A stretch of 64,000 nt of DNA from Polynucleobacter sp. JS-Polo-80-F4 (GCF_018881965.1 NZ_JACVPI010000001.1:998018-1062017); one strand, 5' to 3'. Numbered from the stretch's first letter, positions 1 through 10,407 are shown. Made by a program: numbers and translations. Notes: generated from the letters alone by a model not told the origin.

Positions 1-8
1 ATCTAAAT

Positions 9-923
9 ATGATGAAGCAACGCACTATCGCTACTCCGGTGAAGACCGTGGGGATTGGCTTGCATTCTGGCCGTAAGGTAACGATTTCAATTAAGCCTGC
101 GCCAGTAAATTCAGGGGTTCAGTTTGTTAGAGTGGATACGCCAGAACAGTCTGTAGTACCTGCAACTGCTTTGGCTGTATGCGATACCAGACTTGCCTCG
201 GTTATTCAAAAAGATGGTGTGCGTGTTTCGACTGTGGAGCATCTTCTTTCAGCCTGCGCTGGTCTTGGTCTTGATAACTTATTCATTGAGCTTGATGGTG
301 AGGAAGTCCCCATCATGGATGGTAGCGCTGCCTCATTCTTATTTTTAATTGAATCTGCTGGTATTGCAGAACAAGATGCGCCACGTCAATTTGTAGTTAT
401 TAAAAAGCCAGTAGAGATTCGCGAGGGCGATAAGCTTGCCCGCTTAGAGCCATTCTTTGGATTTAAATTAGATTTCACGATTGACTTCAAGCACCCGGCA
501 GTGGATAAAACTGGTCAACGGTTTGTGGTGGATTTTGCAGAGCAGGCCTATCGAAGTGAAATCGGTCGCGCGCGTACTTTTGGATTTGCTCACGAAGTAG
601 AGGCATTGCGTGAAATGGGACTAGCGCGTGGTGGAAGTTTAGATAACGCGATTGTTTTAGATGAGCATCGAATTTTGAATAACGAAGAACTTCGTTATGA
701 AGATGAATTTGTGCGCCATAAAATCTTGGATGCAATTGGAGATCTTTATCTCATTGGACATCCAATTGTTGGGGCTTATGTTGCTGAGAAGTCAGGACAT
801 GCACTTAATAACGCACTTTTACGCAAGCTTTTGGAAGACCCAAGTTCTTATGAAATCAGCACATTTGCTGAAAATAAGGCTCCGGGAGCGTATTCCCAGG
901 AAAGCCAACCCCTATTTTTCTAA
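9..923 (+). CDS. lpxC: UDP-3-O-acyl-N-acetylglucosamine deacetylase LpxC
   Basis: Cytosolic zinc amidase that removes the acetyl group from UDP-3-O-acyl-GlcNAc, the committed step of lipid A synthesis. The 304-residue length matches the family (about 305). Zinc ligands are visible: H78 in the motif VEHLLSA, then H237 and D241 in [11 protein letters not shown]264 in KSGHALNN is the catalytic-pocket histidine. Two ATG codons stand in tandem at 9 and 12; either could be used, and the ribosome binding site lies at or beyond the window edge. In Betaproteobacteria lpxC closes the dcw cluster after ftsZ, so ftsZ is expected just upstream. The stop at 923 faces the minus-strand DciA-like gene across about 20 bp. 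Confidence 0.97.
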   Translation: MMKQRTIATPVKTVGIGLHSGRKVTISIKPAPVNSGVQFVRVDTPEQSVVPATALAVCDTRLASVIQKDGVRVSTVEHLLSACAGLGLDNLFIELDGEEVPIMDGSAASFLFLIESAGIAEQDAPRQFVVIKKPVEIREGDKLARLEPFFGFKLDFTIDFKHPAVDKTGQRFVVDFAEQAYRSEIGRARTFGFAHEVEALREMGLARGGSLDNAIVLDEHRILNNEELRYEDEFVRHKILDAIGDLYLIGHPIVGAYVAEKSGHALNNALLRKLLEDPSSYEISTFAENKAPGAYSQESQPLFF

Positions 924-945
924 TGGGTTTTAAAGTAGTTTTTAG

Positions 946-1446
946 CTACTTTGGTTTGTTTTTGAGTAATTTCTCGATAGAGGCGCGCAAGCCTGAGTCT
1001 GGCCCCAATCTCTCCAATAGCGACTCCCATGACTTTTTAGCAGCCTCATTTAGTCCTTTTGGCCTCTCGCGTTGAGCCTCTGGACGGGGTTTAACCTCCC
1101 ATGCGGGTGGAGCAGGCTTTACTCGTACTTTAACTGTCTTACAGGGTACTCCAGATTTAGCTAACTCATTGATAAGACTGGGTATTATTTGCTGTAAACG
1201 GGTTGCAATGCTGGCGCTATTCACCAGCAAAAAGAGCTCATCTTGTGAGCCAGAGCGCCATCCAGCTTCAATTTTAGAGCTCAGATGCCCCAATTCGAGC
1301 TTTGTTAAGACTGAGTTAATGACGGTTTTGAGTTTGGCCAGATCCTCGGTTTTAGCCAAAATTCCCCCTAGGCCATCAGATTCCCTAAGGTAATCCATCC
1401 AATCATGGGCTTTGTGCTTGCGGGATGGTTTGGGGGCAAAGTTCAT
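946..1446 (-). CDS. DciA-like DUF721 protein
   Basis: DUF721/DciA family protein; DciA proteins interact with and help load the replicative helicase DnaB. The N-terminal half carries the domain (segments such as LGHLSSKIEAGWRSGSQDELFLLV and the SASIATRLQQIIPSLI helix). The C-terminal third is basic and Pro/Lys-rich (KVRVKPAPPAWEVKPRPEAQ) and probably disordered. I chose the ATG at 1446, giving 166 residues. A longer reading from a TTG at 1494 would leave only 6 bp to the divergent secA start. Neither start has a convincing Shine-Dalgarno, so the N-terminus is uncertain. Position between lpxC and secA is conserved in the order, which supports the assignment. Confidence 0.8.
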   Translation of the reverse strand: MNFAPKPSRKHKAHDWMDYLRESDGLGGILAKTEDLAKLKTVINSVLTKLELGHLSSKIEAGWRSGSQDELFLLVNSASIATRLQQIIPSLINELAKSGVPCKTVKVRVKPAPPAWEVKPRPEAQRERPKGLNEAAKKSWESLLERLGPDSGLRASIEKLLKNKPK

Positions 1447-1500
1447 AAAAAATGGGGTTACGGGTGATAAACTCAAGGACTTAATTTTCTTCAATATCCC

Positions 1501-4266
1501 ATGGTAATCGGTCTTCTTAAAACCCTGGTCGGCAGTCGTAACGACCGCCTCTTAAAACAGTATCGCAAAGTCGTTGCCAAGGTTGGCGCTTTTGAAGCAA
1601 GCCTGCAATCTTTGGATGATGCTGCCCTTACTGCAAAAACTGCAGAATTCAAGTCGCGCCTTGCTGCTGGAGAGTCTTTGGACGATATCGCAGCCGAAGC
1701 TTTTGCGGTGGTGCGTGAGGCTAGTACACGCGTGATGAAGATGCGCCACTTTGATGCGCAGATTCTGGGTGGATTGGCCCTACATCAAGGCAAGATTGCT
1801 GAGATGGGTACAGGCGAAGGAAAGACATTAACAGCAACCCTTCCAGTCTATTTAAATGCTTTGACTGGCAAAGGTGTCCACGTTGTAACTGTGAATGATT
1901 ATTTGGCACAACGCGATGCTGAATGGATGTCCACGCTGTATAACTTCTTAGGCATGAAGGTTGGTGTGAATTTATCCCAAATGGATCACACTACCAAGCA
2001 AGAGGCTTATGCCGCAGATATAACTTACGGTACTAATAACGAATTTGGTTTTGACTACTTGCGCGACAACATGGTTCAGGATTTGAACCAACGCGTTCAA
2101 CGTGGTTTGGCTTATGCAATCGTTGACGAAGTTGACTCGATTCTGATTGATGAGGCTCGTACACCATTAATCATCTCTGGACAGGCAGAAGATCACACTG
2201 ATCTCTACGTCAAGATTAATGCCCTGCCATCTCATTTAGAGCGTCAAATTGGCGAAGAGAAGGCTGATGGTACTGGCGTTGAAAAGCCGGGCGACTATTG
2301 GGTGGATGAGAAATCTCAGCAGGTTTATTTAACCGAACAAGGGCATGATAAAGCTGAAGCTATCTTGATTCAGTTGGGAGCGCTCAATGATGGCGACTCT
2401 CTGTATGCGCCACAAAATATTACTTTGATGCACCACGTATATGCAGCATTACGTGCGCACTGCCTGTACCACCGCGATCAACATTACGTTGTTCAGAATG
2501 GCGAAGTCATCATTGTGGATGAATTTACTGGCCGTTTAATGCAGGGTCGTCGTTGGTCTGATGGCTTGCATCAAGCTGTGGAAGCAAAAGAAGGCGTGCA
2601 GATTCAGAACGAGAATCAGACTTTAGCTACGATCACCTTCCAAAATTATTTCCGTATGTATGGCAAGTTAGCTGGTATGACTGGTACTGCCGATACAGAA
2701 GCATATGAATTTAAAGAAATCTACAACTTAGAAACAGTTGTGATTCCCCCAAATCGTATTAGTCAAAGAAAAGACAAACAAGATCAGATCTATAAGTCTT
2801 CTCGCGAACGTTACGATGCGGTGATTAAAGATATTGAGGATTGTTTTGAGCGTGGTCAGCCAGTATTGGTGGGTACCACCTCTATTGAAAACTCTGAGCT
2901 GATTGCGAGCTTGCTAGATAAGCGCAAATTGCCACACCAAGTCTTAAATGCTAAGCAGCATGCTCGCGAAGCAGAAATCATTGCTCAAGCTGGTCGTCCT
3001 AAAATGATTACGATTGCTACCAATATGGCGGGCCGCGGTACCGATATTGTTTTGGGTGGCAACGTAGGTAAGCAGTCATCCCTCATTGAGGCTGATAGCG
3101 CACTTTCTGATGCAGAAAAAGCGTCCAAGATTAAGCAGTTGCAGGACGAGTGGCAAAGTATTCATGACCAAGTGTTAGTGGCTGGTGGTTTGCATATCAT
3201 CGGTACAGAGCGTCACGAGAGCCGTCGTATTGATAACCAATTAAGAGGGCGTTCGGGTCGACAAGGTGACCCAGGCTCTTCCCGTTTCTATCTCTCGTTG
3301 GATGATGCGCTTCTGCGTATTTTTGCCGGCGATCGTTTGCGTGCGGTGATGGATCGACTCAAGATGCCAGATGGCGAGCCGATTGAAGCTGGCATGGTAA
3401 CCCGTTCGATTGAGTCTGCACAACGCAAAGTTGAAGGTCGTAACTTTGATATTCGTAAGCAATTGCTCGAATATGACAACGTTGCCAATGATCAGCGCAA
3501 AGAAACTTATCGCCTTAGAAATGAAGTGCTTGAAAGTGCTGATATTGGTGACTTGATTGCCAACTTACGCGAAGATGTTCTGCGCTCTGTTTGCTCCGTG
3601 TACATACCTCTGGAATCTATGGAGGAGCAGTGGGATTTAGTTGGGCTGGAAAATGCCCTAGCTAGCGAGTGGGGTCTTACGATCGATCTGAGAGGTTGGA
3701 TTGAAAGCGCTGAGACCGTAGATGACGCAGAAATTGTTGATCGGGTACTGGAAGCTGCTAAGGAAGCCTATGATGCAAAAGTCGACCTCTCCGGACGCGA
3801 ATCTTTTGCTGGCTTTGAGCGCTCAGTCCTTTTATATAGCTTAGATAGTCATTGGCGTGAGCATTTGGCTGCCTTAGATCATCTGCGTCAGGGTATCCAT
3901 TTGCGCGGATATGCGCAGAAGGATCCTAAGCAAGAGTATCGTCGTGAAGCATTTGAGTTGTACGGTGAATTACTCAATGTCATTAAGAACGATGTTGTGA
4001 AAAGCATCATGACCGTGCAAATTCGTAGTGCCAATGAATTAGATCAAGCATCGGAGTCGATGAACGATGATTTAGCAAAGCTTTCGGATGTTCAGTATCA
4101 GCATGCTGATCCTGAGAAAGAGGTAGCTGGATCAACTGGTGACCGCGGCGCTGCAATTGATATTCAGCCTGCACCTCTTCGTACAGGACCAAAGGTAGGT
4201 CGTAATGATCCTTGCATTTGCGGTAGCGGTAGGAAATACAAAAATTGCTGCGGCGCTTTGGCTTAG
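1501..4266 (+). CDS. secA: protein translocase ATPase SecA
   Basis: Motor ATPase that drives unfolded preproteins through the SecYEG channel. The 921-residue length is typical for proteobacteria. Visible elements: N-terminal LLKQYRKVV region, Walker A MGTGEGKT at about residues 102-109, Walker B/DEAD-type [15 protein letters not shown], helicase motif [15 protein letters not shown], motif VI region [17 protein letters not shown], and a C-terminal zinc finger [13 protein letters not shown] that in other SecA proteins binds SecB and lipids. The linker before the zinc finger is variable. The ATG at 1501 gives the normal start ([18 protein letters not shown]). A strong intrinsic terminator follows the stop. 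Confidence 0.99.
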   Translation: MVIGLLKTLVGSRNDRLLKQYRKVVAKVGAFEASLQSLDDAALTAKTAEFKSRLAAGESLDDIAAEAFAVVREASTRVMKMRHFDAQILGGLALHQGKIAEMGTGEGKTLTATLPVYLNALTGKGVHVVTVNDYLAQRDAEWMSTLYNFLGMKVGVNLSQMDHTTKQEAYAADITYGTNNEFGFDYLRDNMVQDLNQRVQRGLAYAIVDEVDSILIDEARTPLIISGQAEDHTDLYVKINALPSHLERQIGEEKADGTGVEKPGDYWVDEKSQQVYLTEQGHDKAEAILIQLGALNDGDSLYAPQNITLMHHVYAALRAHCLYHRDQHYVVQNGEVIIVDEFTGRLMQGRRWSDGLHQAVEAKEGVQIQNENQTLATITFQNYFRMYGKLAGMTGTADTEAYEFKEIYNLETVVIPPNRISQRKDKQDQIYKSSRERYDAVIKDIEDCFERGQPVLVGTTSIENSELIASLLDKRKLPHQVLNAKQHAREAEIIAQAGRPKMITIATNMAGRGTDIVLGGNVGKQSSLIEADSALSDAEKASKIKQLQDEWQSIHDQVLVAGGLHIIGTERHESRRIDNQLRGRSGRQGDPGSSRFYLSLDDALLRIFAGDRLRAVMDRLKMPDGEPIEAGMVTRSIESAQRKVEGRNFDIRKQLLEYDNVANDQRKETYRLRNEVLESADIGDLIANLREDVLRSVCSVYIPLESMEEQWDLVGLENALASEWGLTIDLRGWIESAETVDDAEIVDRVLEAAKEAYDAKVDLSGRESFAGFERSVLLYSLDSHWREHLAALDHLRQGIHLRGYAQKDPKQEYRREAFELYGELLNVIKNDVVKSIMTVQIRSANELDQASESMNDDLAKLSDVQYQHADPEKEVAGSTGDRGAAIDIQPAPLRTGPKVGRNDPCICGSGRKYKNCCGALA

Positions 4267-4291
4267 AGCGATTACCTATTTGATAGTGCTA

Positions 4292-4321
4292 AATGGCTCA
4301 GATCACTCTGAGCCATTTTTC
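4292..4321 (+). terminator. intrinsic terminator after secA
   Basis: Perfect 11-bp inverted repeat AATGGCTCAGA / TCTGAGCCATT (4292-4302 and 4307-4317) with a 4-nt TCAC loop, followed by TTTTC. It lies 25 bp past the secA stop and separates secA from the oxidoreductase genes. Confidence 0.9.
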
Positions 4322-4436
4322 TTGGTGGAATCCCTAATCATGAGAATCCCCTCAGATTCTGTATATCTGTCATGATTTGTAAGTGCAAAAATATTTGCTT
4401 TATCTTCCAAATTTCAAATCTAACTAAGGGGGCGTT

Positions 4437-4895
4437 ATGGCCGTGTCTTTTACTCTCAACGGTAAAGCTGTTGATTTCGATGGAGATCCTGAAACACCAA
4501 TTCTCTGGGTCTTACGAGACCATTTAGATGTAACTAGTCCAAAGTATGGCTGTGGCGCAGGACTATGTGGCGCATGTACCGTTCACTTAGAGGGTGCCGC
4601 AATTCGTTCTTGCTCCACCCCCGCGTCTGCTGCAGGTGGTAAATCAGTCACCACTCTTGAGGGTTTAGCTGCAAAAGTTGGAAAAGCGCTTCAAGATGCA
4701 TGGATTGAGTTTGATGTACCTCAGTGTGGGTATTGTCAGACTGGGCAAATGATGTCCGCTGCTGATTTATTGGCAAAGAAAAAACAGCCTAGTAGTGATG
4801 ATATTAAAAATGCCATGAGTGGCAATATTTGCCGTTGCGGAACGTATTCTCGCATCGAAAAAGCAGTCAAACGCGCTGCAGATAAATTGGCATAA
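4437..4895 (+). CDS. (2Fe-2S) subunit of isoquinoline 1-oxidoreductase-type enzyme
   Basis: Small electron-transfer subunit of a xanthine oxidase-family molybdenum hydroxylase, similar to IorA. The 152 residues contain a plant-ferredoxin-type 2Fe-2S site C39-x4-C44-x2-C47-x11-C59 and a second all-helical 2Fe-2S site C97-x2-C100 with C132-x-C134 (NICRCGTYSRIEKAV). Both clusters are complete. A good Shine-Dalgarno (AAGGGGG) precedes the ATG. The gene runs directly into the catalytic subunit with a 13-bp gap, so the two are co-transcribed. The physiological substrate cannot be read from sequence; isoquinoline is only the namesake of the family, aldehydes or other N-heterocycles are alternatives. 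Confidence 0.9.
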   Translation: MAVSFTLNGKAVDFDGDPETPILWVLRDHLDVTSPKYGCGAGLCGACTVHLEGAAIRSCSTPASAAGGKSVTTLEGLAAKVGKALQDAWIEFDVPQCGYCQTGQMMSAADLLAKKKQPSSDDIKNAMSGNICRCGTYSRIEKAVKRAADKLA

Positions 4896-4908
4896 GGAAT
4901 CAAGAAAA

Positions 4909-7032
4909 ATGAAAAATAATTCTTTAAAAAATCTTGGTCGTCGTCAGTTTATTCAGCAAAGTTCTGCTTTGACTGGCGCATTAGTGATTGGGATGCATCT
5001 CCCTCTAACAAGTCAAGCTGCTACAGGCGATGCCGGCAAACCTGCTTTAGCAAATGCCTGGGTACAAATTACCCCGAATAATCAAATTACTTTAATTTGT
5101 GCTCGCTCAGAAATGGGCCAAGATGTATATACCTCCTTGCCGGCATTGCTGGCTGAGGAATTAAATTTACCTCTCTCGATGATTCGGGTTGAGATTGCTG
5201 GGGTGGCTCCTGTATATATCAATGCGATGTTAGGTGGTCAGATTACTGGCGGCTCTACTTCAGTACGCGAAGCTTTTGATAAGTTAAGAACAGCTGGTGC
5301 TGCAACTCGTACCGTCCTAGTGCAGGCTGCCGCTCAACGTTGGAATGTTTCAGCGGCTGACTGTAAAGCAATGAATGGCAAAGTAACGCATTCGAGTGGT
5401 AAGTCAGCCACCTATGGTGAATTAGCGGCGGACGCAGCCAAGTTGCCACTTCCAGAGAAGCCAGCTTTGAAATCACCTGCGAATTTCATGGTGATTGGCA
5501 AGGAGACAATGCGTCGTTTAGATACGCCAAGCAAAGTTGCGGGTAAAGCAGTTTATGGAATTGACGTAAAAATTCCGGGCATGGCGATTGCATCTTTAGC
5601 GCAGTGCCCAGTTATTGGGGGTACGCCTACTTCCTTTGATGCTTTGGCTGCAATGAAAGTATCTGGGGTTATTAAGGTTGTGCAGATTTCTGATGGTGTT
5701 GCGGTATTGGCAAAAGATTTTTATGCGGCTCGCAAGGGTAGGGATGCTTTAAAGATCACGTGGAATGAAGGCCCCAATGCGAACCTCAACAATGCTGTCG
5801 TTCGAAAGTCATTGGAAGAGGGTTTATCTAAAAAAGGTGCTGTGATAAAAACGGTTGGCAATCCAAATGCTAGCGTAGCTAGTGGCAAGCCGCTGAGTGC
5901 CCAATATTTTTTACCGTATTTGGCACACTCCACCATGGAGCCTGTGAACTGCTCTGCAGATGTATCCAATGGAAAGTGCAGAATTATTGGGCCAATTCAG
6001 TTCCAGCAAGGTGGCCAGGCGGTTGCTGCAGCCGCAGCTGGCGTTAAACCAGAAGATGTCACGATTGAGACAACCTTCCTGGGTGGTGGATTTGGCCGTA
6101 AGTTGGAGCTGGACTTCATTCGTCAGGCTGCTGAAGTTTCTAAAGTCGCTGGAATGCCGGTCAAGATGCTTTGGACTAAAGAGGATGACATTACCCATGA
6201 CTTCTATCGTCCAATGAGTATTCATAAAGTGGATGGTGTCTTGGATGCTAATGGTCAGTTAGCTTCTTTGAAGGCCAAAATGGTTTCTCAATCAGTCACG
6301 GCGCGAGCCTTTCCAGGTTTTGTGAAAGATGGTTTTGATCCTTTCATGGTTGAGGGCTCAAACAATATTACTTACGAAATACCCAATCTAGAAATCACCA
6401 ATGTGATTACAGACACTGGACTTCGAGTCGGTTATTGGCGCTCAGTCAGCAATGCGCTTAATGCATTTGCAATTGAAAGTTTTGTAGATGAGGCCGCTAA
6501 AGCTGCTGGTAAAGATCCTGTTGCGTATCGGATGGCGTATTTAAGCAAACACCCCCGCGCTAAGGCAGTTCTTGAGTTGGCGGTGAAAAAGTCTGGATAC
6601 ACTCCTGGCAGCAAGCGTTTTGGTGTTGCGCAGATGGAGTGTTATGACACCTATTCTGCTTGCATACTTGAATTGGATCCTTTGGCTAAGGAGACGACGG
6701 TTAAAAAAATTACCTTTGTTTCTGATTGTGGAATTACTGTGCATCCCGACCAAGCGAGAGCTCAGCTCACTGGTGGTGTGATTTATGGTTTGAGCGCAGC
6801 CCTGAGCAATGAGATCACGATCGTCAATGGCCGAGTGCAGCAGAATAACTTCAATAACTACCCTAGCTTGCGACAAAATCAAGTGCCGGTTGTTGAGGTG
6901 CACTTGGTGCCAAGTCAGGAGAAGCCAGGTGGTTTGGGTGAGGTTGGAGTGCCCTTAGTGGCCCCGGCTCTAGTTAATGCAATTGCTGCATCAACTGGTA
7001 AGCGTATTCGGGAGCTGCCAATCAAGGCATAG
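4909..7032 (+). CDS. molybdopterin-binding subunit, isoquinoline 1-oxidoreductase beta type
   Basis: Catalytic molybdopterin subunit of an IorB-type hydroxylase, 707 residues from the ATG at 4909. An in-frame upstream start at 4819 would overlap the 2Fe-2S gene and is unlikely. The N-terminus looks like a Tat signal: LGRRQFIQQSS followed by a hydrophobic stretch and SQAA, consistent with export of the folded cofactor enzyme. Molybdopterin-contact segments are visible (ETTFLGGGFGRKLELDF, GYWRSVSNALNAFAIESF), and the base-catalyst glutamate is E678 in GGLGEVGVPLVAPA. Only two subunits are encoded: no cytochrome c acceptor subunit and no XdhC-like chaperone are adjacent. Followed by a strong terminator. 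Confidence 0.9.
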   Translation: MKNNSLKNLGRRQFIQQSSALTGALVIGMHLPLTSQAATGDAGKPALANAWVQITPNNQITLICARSEMGQDVYTSLPALLAEELNLPLSMIRVEIAGVAPVYINAMLGGQITGGSTSVREAFDKLRTAGAATRTVLVQAAAQRWNVSAADCKAMNGKVTHSSGKSATYGELAADAAKLPLPEKPALKSPANFMVIGKETMRRLDTPSKVAGKAVYGIDVKIPGMAIASLAQCPVIGGTPTSFDALAAMKVSGVIKVVQISDGVAVLAKDFYAARKGRDALKITWNEGPNANLNNAVVRKSLEEGLSKKGAVIKTVGNPNASVASGKPLSAQYFLPYLAHSTMEPVNCSADVSNGKCRIIGPIQFQQGGQAVAAAAAGVKPEDVTIETTFLGGGFGRKLELDFIRQAAEVSKVAGMPVKMLWTKEDDITHDFYRPMSIHKVDGVLDANGQLASLKAKMVSQSVTARAFPGFVKDGFDPFMVEGSNNITYEIPNLEITNVITDTGLRVGYWRSVSNALNAFAIESFVDEAAKAAGKDPVAYRMAYLSKHPRAKAVLELAVKKSGYTPGSKRFGVAQMECYDTYSACILELDPLAKETTVKKITFVSDCGITVHPDQARAQLTGGVIYGLSAALSNEITIVNGRVQQNNFNNYPSLRQNQVPVVEVHLVPSQEKPGGLGEVGVPLVAPALVNAIAASTGKRIRELPIKA

Positions 7033-7053
7033 CATTCTGGATGTTAACCAAAT

Positions 7054-7085
7054 AAAGCGCGCCCAGAAGGCGCGCTTTATTTTTG
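7054..7085 (+). terminator. intrinsic terminator after the molybdenum enzyme genes
   Basis: GC-rich perfect inverted repeat AAAGCGCGCC / GGCGCGCTTT (7054-7063, 7069-7078), 5-nt loop CAGAA, then ATTTTTG. It ends the oxidoreductase pair about 25 bp before argJ. Confidence 0.9.
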
Positions 7086-7109
7086 AGCCTCATCTACAAT
7101 TATCAGACT

Positions 7110-8345
7110 ATGACTGTTAACTTACCCCTCCCCCAAAAAGCCGAACTCAAGCCCGTTAAAGGCTTTGAGATGGGCATCGCCCAAGCCGGCATTAAGAAGG
7201 TAAACCGCAAGGACTTATTGGTGATGACTTTGGCTCCTGGATCCCAGGTAGCTGGCGTTTTTACGCTGAATCGTTTTTGCGCCGCCCCTGTGCAAGTCTG
7301 TCGTGAGCATTTAGCTCAAGAGGGTCGCAATGGTGAAATTCGAGCTCTAGTGGTGAATACTGGAAACGCCAATGCAGGGACGGGTGAATCTGGCATGAAA
7401 CACGCCCTAGAAACTTGTGCGGCTTTAGCAAAGGATCTGAAAATTAATCCAGAGCAAATCCTGCCATTTTCGACTGGCGTGATTCTTGAGCCTCTGCCGA
7501 TTGAAAAAATTATCAGCGCCTTGCCAAATGCAGTAGCAAGCCTAGGAGAAGATAACTGGCTTGATGCAGCTGAAGCCATCATGACAACTGATACTCAGCC
7601 AAAGGCTACATCGGTAACAATACAAATGCCCGAAGGACCGGTGACGATTACTGGAATCTGTAAAGGCGCAGGCATGATCCACCCAAATATGGCAACGATG
7701 CTTGGGTTTATTGCGACCGATGCTGGGTTTGCACCTGGTCTCTTAGCAAGCCTTACTCGTGAGATTGCCGACCTTTCATTTAATGCCATCACAATTGATG
7801 GCGATACATCTACCAATGACTCTTTCATCATCATGGCGACGGGGCAATCTGCAGTGCAGATTAAATCGATTAACGAGTCTAGTTATGGAGTACTCCGCGA
7901 GGCCTTAATTGCTTTAGCCAGAAAGCTAGCGCAAATGATTGTGCGCGACGGTGAGGGCGCAACCAAATTTATGACGATTGATGTTGTCGGCGGCAAGACT
8001 CCTGAGGAGTGCCGTATGGTTGCTAAGGCAGTTGCGCATTCACCCTTGGTAAAAACAGCTTTCTTTGCGAGTGACCCTAACCTAGGACGTATCCTGGCAG
8101 CCATTGGTTATGCAGGCATTGCAGATTTGGATGTCAATCGTGTGCAAATGTGGTTGGGTGATGTTTGGGTTGCTAAGGATGGTGGGCGCAATCCCGATTA
8201 CCAAGAGGTTGATGGTCAAAGGGTAATGCAAGCCCCAGAAATCACAATCAAAATTGACTTAGGCAGAGGCAATGCAACACAAACCATGTGGACTTGTGAT
8301 TTATCGCACGACTATGTATCTATTAATGCGGATTACCGCTCATAA
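7110..8345 (+). CDS. argJ: bifunctional ornithine acetyltransferase / N-acetylglutamate synthase ArgJ
   Basis: Transfers acetyl from N-acetylornithine to glutamate, recycling acetyl in arginine biosynthesis; many family members can also start from acetyl-CoA. 411 residues from the ATG at 7110 (an in-frame TTG at 7083 is judged too far upstream). The autoproteolytic site is visible as [15 protein letters not shown], with cleavage expected between A195 and T196, the threonine being the nucleophile of the beta chain. Other landmarks: [15 protein letters not shown] near residue 90 and [15 protein letters not shown] in the C-terminal part. Together with the DUF815 and mutT genes downstream it forms a compact plus-strand group with 12-15 bp gaps. 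Confidence 0.97.
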   Translation: MTVNLPLPQKAELKPVKGFEMGIAQAGIKKVNRKDLLVMTLAPGSQVAGVFTLNRFCAAPVQVCREHLAQEGRNGEIRALVVNTGNANAGTGESGMKHALETCAALAKDLKINPEQILPFSTGVILEPLPIEKIISALPNAVASLGEDNWLDAAEAIMTTDTQPKATSVTIQMPEGPVTITGICKGAGMIHPNMATMLGFIATDAGFAPGLLASLTREIADLSFNAITIDGDTSTNDSFIIMATGQSAVQIKSINESSYGVLREALIALARKLAQMIVRDGEGATKFMTIDVVGGKTPEECRMVAKAVAHSPLVKTAFFASDPNLGRILAAIGYAGIADLDVNRVQMWLGDVWVAKDGGRNPDYQEVDGQRVMQAPEITIKIDLGRGNATQTMWTCDLSHDYVSINADYRS

Positions 8346-8360
8346 AAGACCGCTCAAAAT

Positions 8361-9218
8361 ATGAATGAAAAATTAGACCGTCTTTTAGACCATCTTGATA
8401 CCTTTTTACCCAAGCCTTTATCTGACGAGCAGTGGAAATCTTCTACTGCGTTTAGATGGCGTCGTCGCGATAGTATTTTTGGCAGCATTGGATTTTTGCA
8501 GCCCGTAAAACACGTATCTGATATCACCTTTGAGGATCTGCAGAATATCGACCGTCAACGTGATGCCATTCGCGACAATACAAAAAACTTTATTCAGAAA
8601 AAACCAGCCAACAATATTTTGCTCACAGGAGCTAGAGGGACTGGAAAGTCTTCCCTGATTAAAGCCAGTTTGCATGAGTTCGCGAGCCAAGGCTTGCGTC
8701 TGGTTGAGGTTGAAAAAGAGCATTTGGCAGATTTGGCAGACATTACTGAAATCTTGGCTGAACGCCCAGAACGATTCATTATTTTTTGTGATGATTTGTC
8801 ATTTGAGGATGGCGAGTCTGGCTATAAGGCCATGAAATCAGCCTTAGATGGCTCTGTTTCTGCCCAAGTCGACAATATTTTGATCTATGCCACCTCGAAT
8901 CGTCGTCATTTATTGCCTGAGTATATGAAAGATAACGAAAGTTATGTTCATAACGATGATGGAGAAATTCATCCTGGTGAGGTCGTAGAAGAAAAGATTT
9001 CTTTATCAGAGCGTTTTGGTCTTTGGCTGTCTTTTTATCCGCCTAAGCAAGATGAGTATTTATCAATCGTGGCACATTGGCTGCAACATTTTGGCTTAAG
9101 CGCTGCACAAATTGAAGCAGCGCGTTCAGAGGCTTTGGTTTGGGCATTGGAGCGCGGCTCACGCTCAGGTAGGGTTGCTTGGCAATTTGCTAAGCATTGG
9201 GCCGGCTCAAAAGCTTGA
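8361..9218 (+). CDS. DUF815 family AAA-type ATP-binding protein
   Basis: 285-residue cytosolic P-loop ATPase of the DUF815 family, function not established. Walker A is GARGTGKSSLIKA (about residues 94-106) and Walker B is FIIFCDDLSFE (about 140-150); a sensor-like YATSNRRHLLPEYM follows. The region after that (ESYVHNDDGEIHPGEVVEEKISLSERFGLWLSF) is typical of the family. ATG start 15 bp after argJ, probably the same transcript, and 12 bp before the MutT gene. Members are widespread beside argJ/mutT in Burkholderiales by my recollection; no specific role can be inferred. Confidence 0.88.
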   Translation: MNEKLDRLLDHLDTFLPKPLSDEQWKSSTAFRWRRRDSIFGSIGFLQPVKHVSDITFEDLQNIDRQRDAIRDNTKNFIQKKPANNILLTGARGTGKSSLIKASLHEFASQGLRLVEVEKEHLADLADITEILAERPERFIIFCDDLSFEDGESGYKAMKSALDGSVSAQVDNILIYATSNRRHLLPEYMKDNESYVHNDDGEIHPGEVVEEKISLSERFGLWLSFYPPKQDEYLSIVAHWLQHFGLSAAQIEAARSEALVWALERGSRSGRVAWQFAKHWAGSKA

Positions 9219-9230
9219 GTTATTGAATTC

Positions 9231-9647
9231 ATGAGCGAAATTAAACGTCCTGTCACTGAAGTTGCCGCTGGAATATTACTGGATGCACAAGGGCGCTATC
9301 TTTTGGGGCAGCGACCAGAAGGCAAACCATACGCAGGTTACTGGGAAGTTCCTGGTGGAAAAATCGAAAAAGGGGAAACCGTTTTCGAGGCACTTAAGCG
9401 AGAACTGCAAGAAGAGCTTGGCATTGATATTCAGTCAAGCGAAGAGCTTACTGTGCTGGAACATGATTATCCACATGCCTATGTTCGTTTGCATGTGAGC
9501 ATTATTCGCGACTGGGTAGGGACGCCCAAGGGCTGTGAGAATCAAGCCTTATCTTGGGAATTGCTCAATGCAGAAAAGCCTAGTGTGGAGCCTTTATTGC
9601 CAGCTGCTTGGCCAATGCTCGAAAGGCTTAGAAGCCTTTTATCTTAA
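9231..9647 (+). CDS. mutT: Nudix hydrolase, MutT / 8-oxo-dGTP diphosphatase type
   Basis: 138-residue Nudix protein. The Nudix box is intact: GGKIEKGETVFEALKREL continuing QEELGI, matching G-x5-E-x7-R-E-x2-E-E-x-G. The N-terminus (EVAAGILLDAQGRYLLGQRPEGKPYAGYWEVPGG) is MutT-like, where the family removes oxidised dGTP from the nucleotide pool to prevent A-to-C transversions. It overlaps the end of the minus-strand zapD by 4 bp. In related bacteria a small zinc protein gene, yacG, often sits between zapD and mutT; it is absent here. Confidence 0.88.
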   Translation: MSEIKRPVTEVAAGILLDAQGRYLLGQRPEGKPYAGYWEVPGGKIEKGETVFEALKRELQEELGIDIQSSEELTVLEHDYPHAYVRLHVSIIRDWVGTPKGCENQALSWELLNAEKPSVEPLLPAAWPMLERLRSLLS

Positions 9648-10396
9648 AGCTGGCAGAGGGTTAGCTTGAATGGCACATCGGCATTTACCAACTGTGCTTT
9701 TTTATCCCGCTCTGACTTTAGGAAGCGCACAGAGAGTAGATACTTATTTGCGCTAATTTCTGAAAATAAAGTGTCATCCTCAACAGCGATACGCATTAAT
9801 TGGTAAACCTTACCAGAGGGCGCTTGTTGAAAGGATCCATTGTGCGCGACTACATCTTTAGCTTCACCTGATTGACGAAGCAATCTTAAAAATAACTGAC
9901 ATGCTTCGTGCCATGGCAAGAGTGGAGCGATATATTTTTCTAGTAACGCACGACGTTCAGATGAAGGGCTATTTTTCCAGGCGTGATAGCTTGGTAAATC
10001 AATTGGGCTTGTGCCACCAGGAATATTTAATCTAGTGCGAATAGCATTTAACCATTCACTTTCAGTGATGGCCGAGTTAGGTCTACCTGCAGACTGATTA
10101 ATCCCACTTGCAACAGCATCAATCTCGGAAAGAGTTTGGGCAAGCGCCTCTTGATCAACCTTTTGTGATGACTTCAATCCATTGAGTGCATATTTTTGAC
10201 GCTCAAATTCTTTCAGGAGCAATGACTTGATATCACCACGTGCGCCAATGTCGCCAAGATCAAATAGAGTGGAGATAGCATTGTGATGTAACTCAGGATC
10301 GTCTGAGCGGACAAAGTGGTTGTAACGGGCGAACAAATACTCCAGTCGAAGCATGCTTCGAACTAATTCATTGAAAGGGTATTCGTAGACAATCAC
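9644..10396 (-). CDS. zapD: cell division protein ZapD
   Basis: 250-residue ZapD (formerly YacF/DUF1342), a cytoplasmic protein that cross-links FtsZ filaments at the division ring. The diagnostic N-terminus is IVYEYPFNELVRSMLRLEYL followed by LFARYNHFV, and the family length (about 250) matches. The start is a GTG at 10396. It is the last gene of the minus-strand operon beginning with the CNNM/CBS protein, 11 bp after coaE. Ends 4 bp inside the convergent mutT gene. Confidence 0.95.
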   Translation of the reverse strand: MIVYEYPFNELVRSMLRLEYLFARYNHFVRSDDPELHHNAISTLFDLGDIGARGDIKSLLLKEFERQKYALNGLKSSQKVDQEALAQTLSEIDAVASGINQSAGRPNSAITESEWLNAIRTRLNIPGGTSPIDLPSYHAWKNSPSSERRALLEKYIAPLLPWHEACQLFLRLLRQSGEAKDVVAHNGSFQQAPSGKVYQLMRIAVEDDTLFSEISANKYLLSVRFLKSERDKKAQLVNADVPFKLTLCQL

Positions 10397-10407
10397 AAGC
10401 CCATATT

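Noticed and set aside
4819..4908. Upstream in-frame start for the molybdopterin subunit
   Set aside because: Would overlap the 2Fe-2S gene by 77 bp and bury the Tat-like signal behind 30 extra residues.
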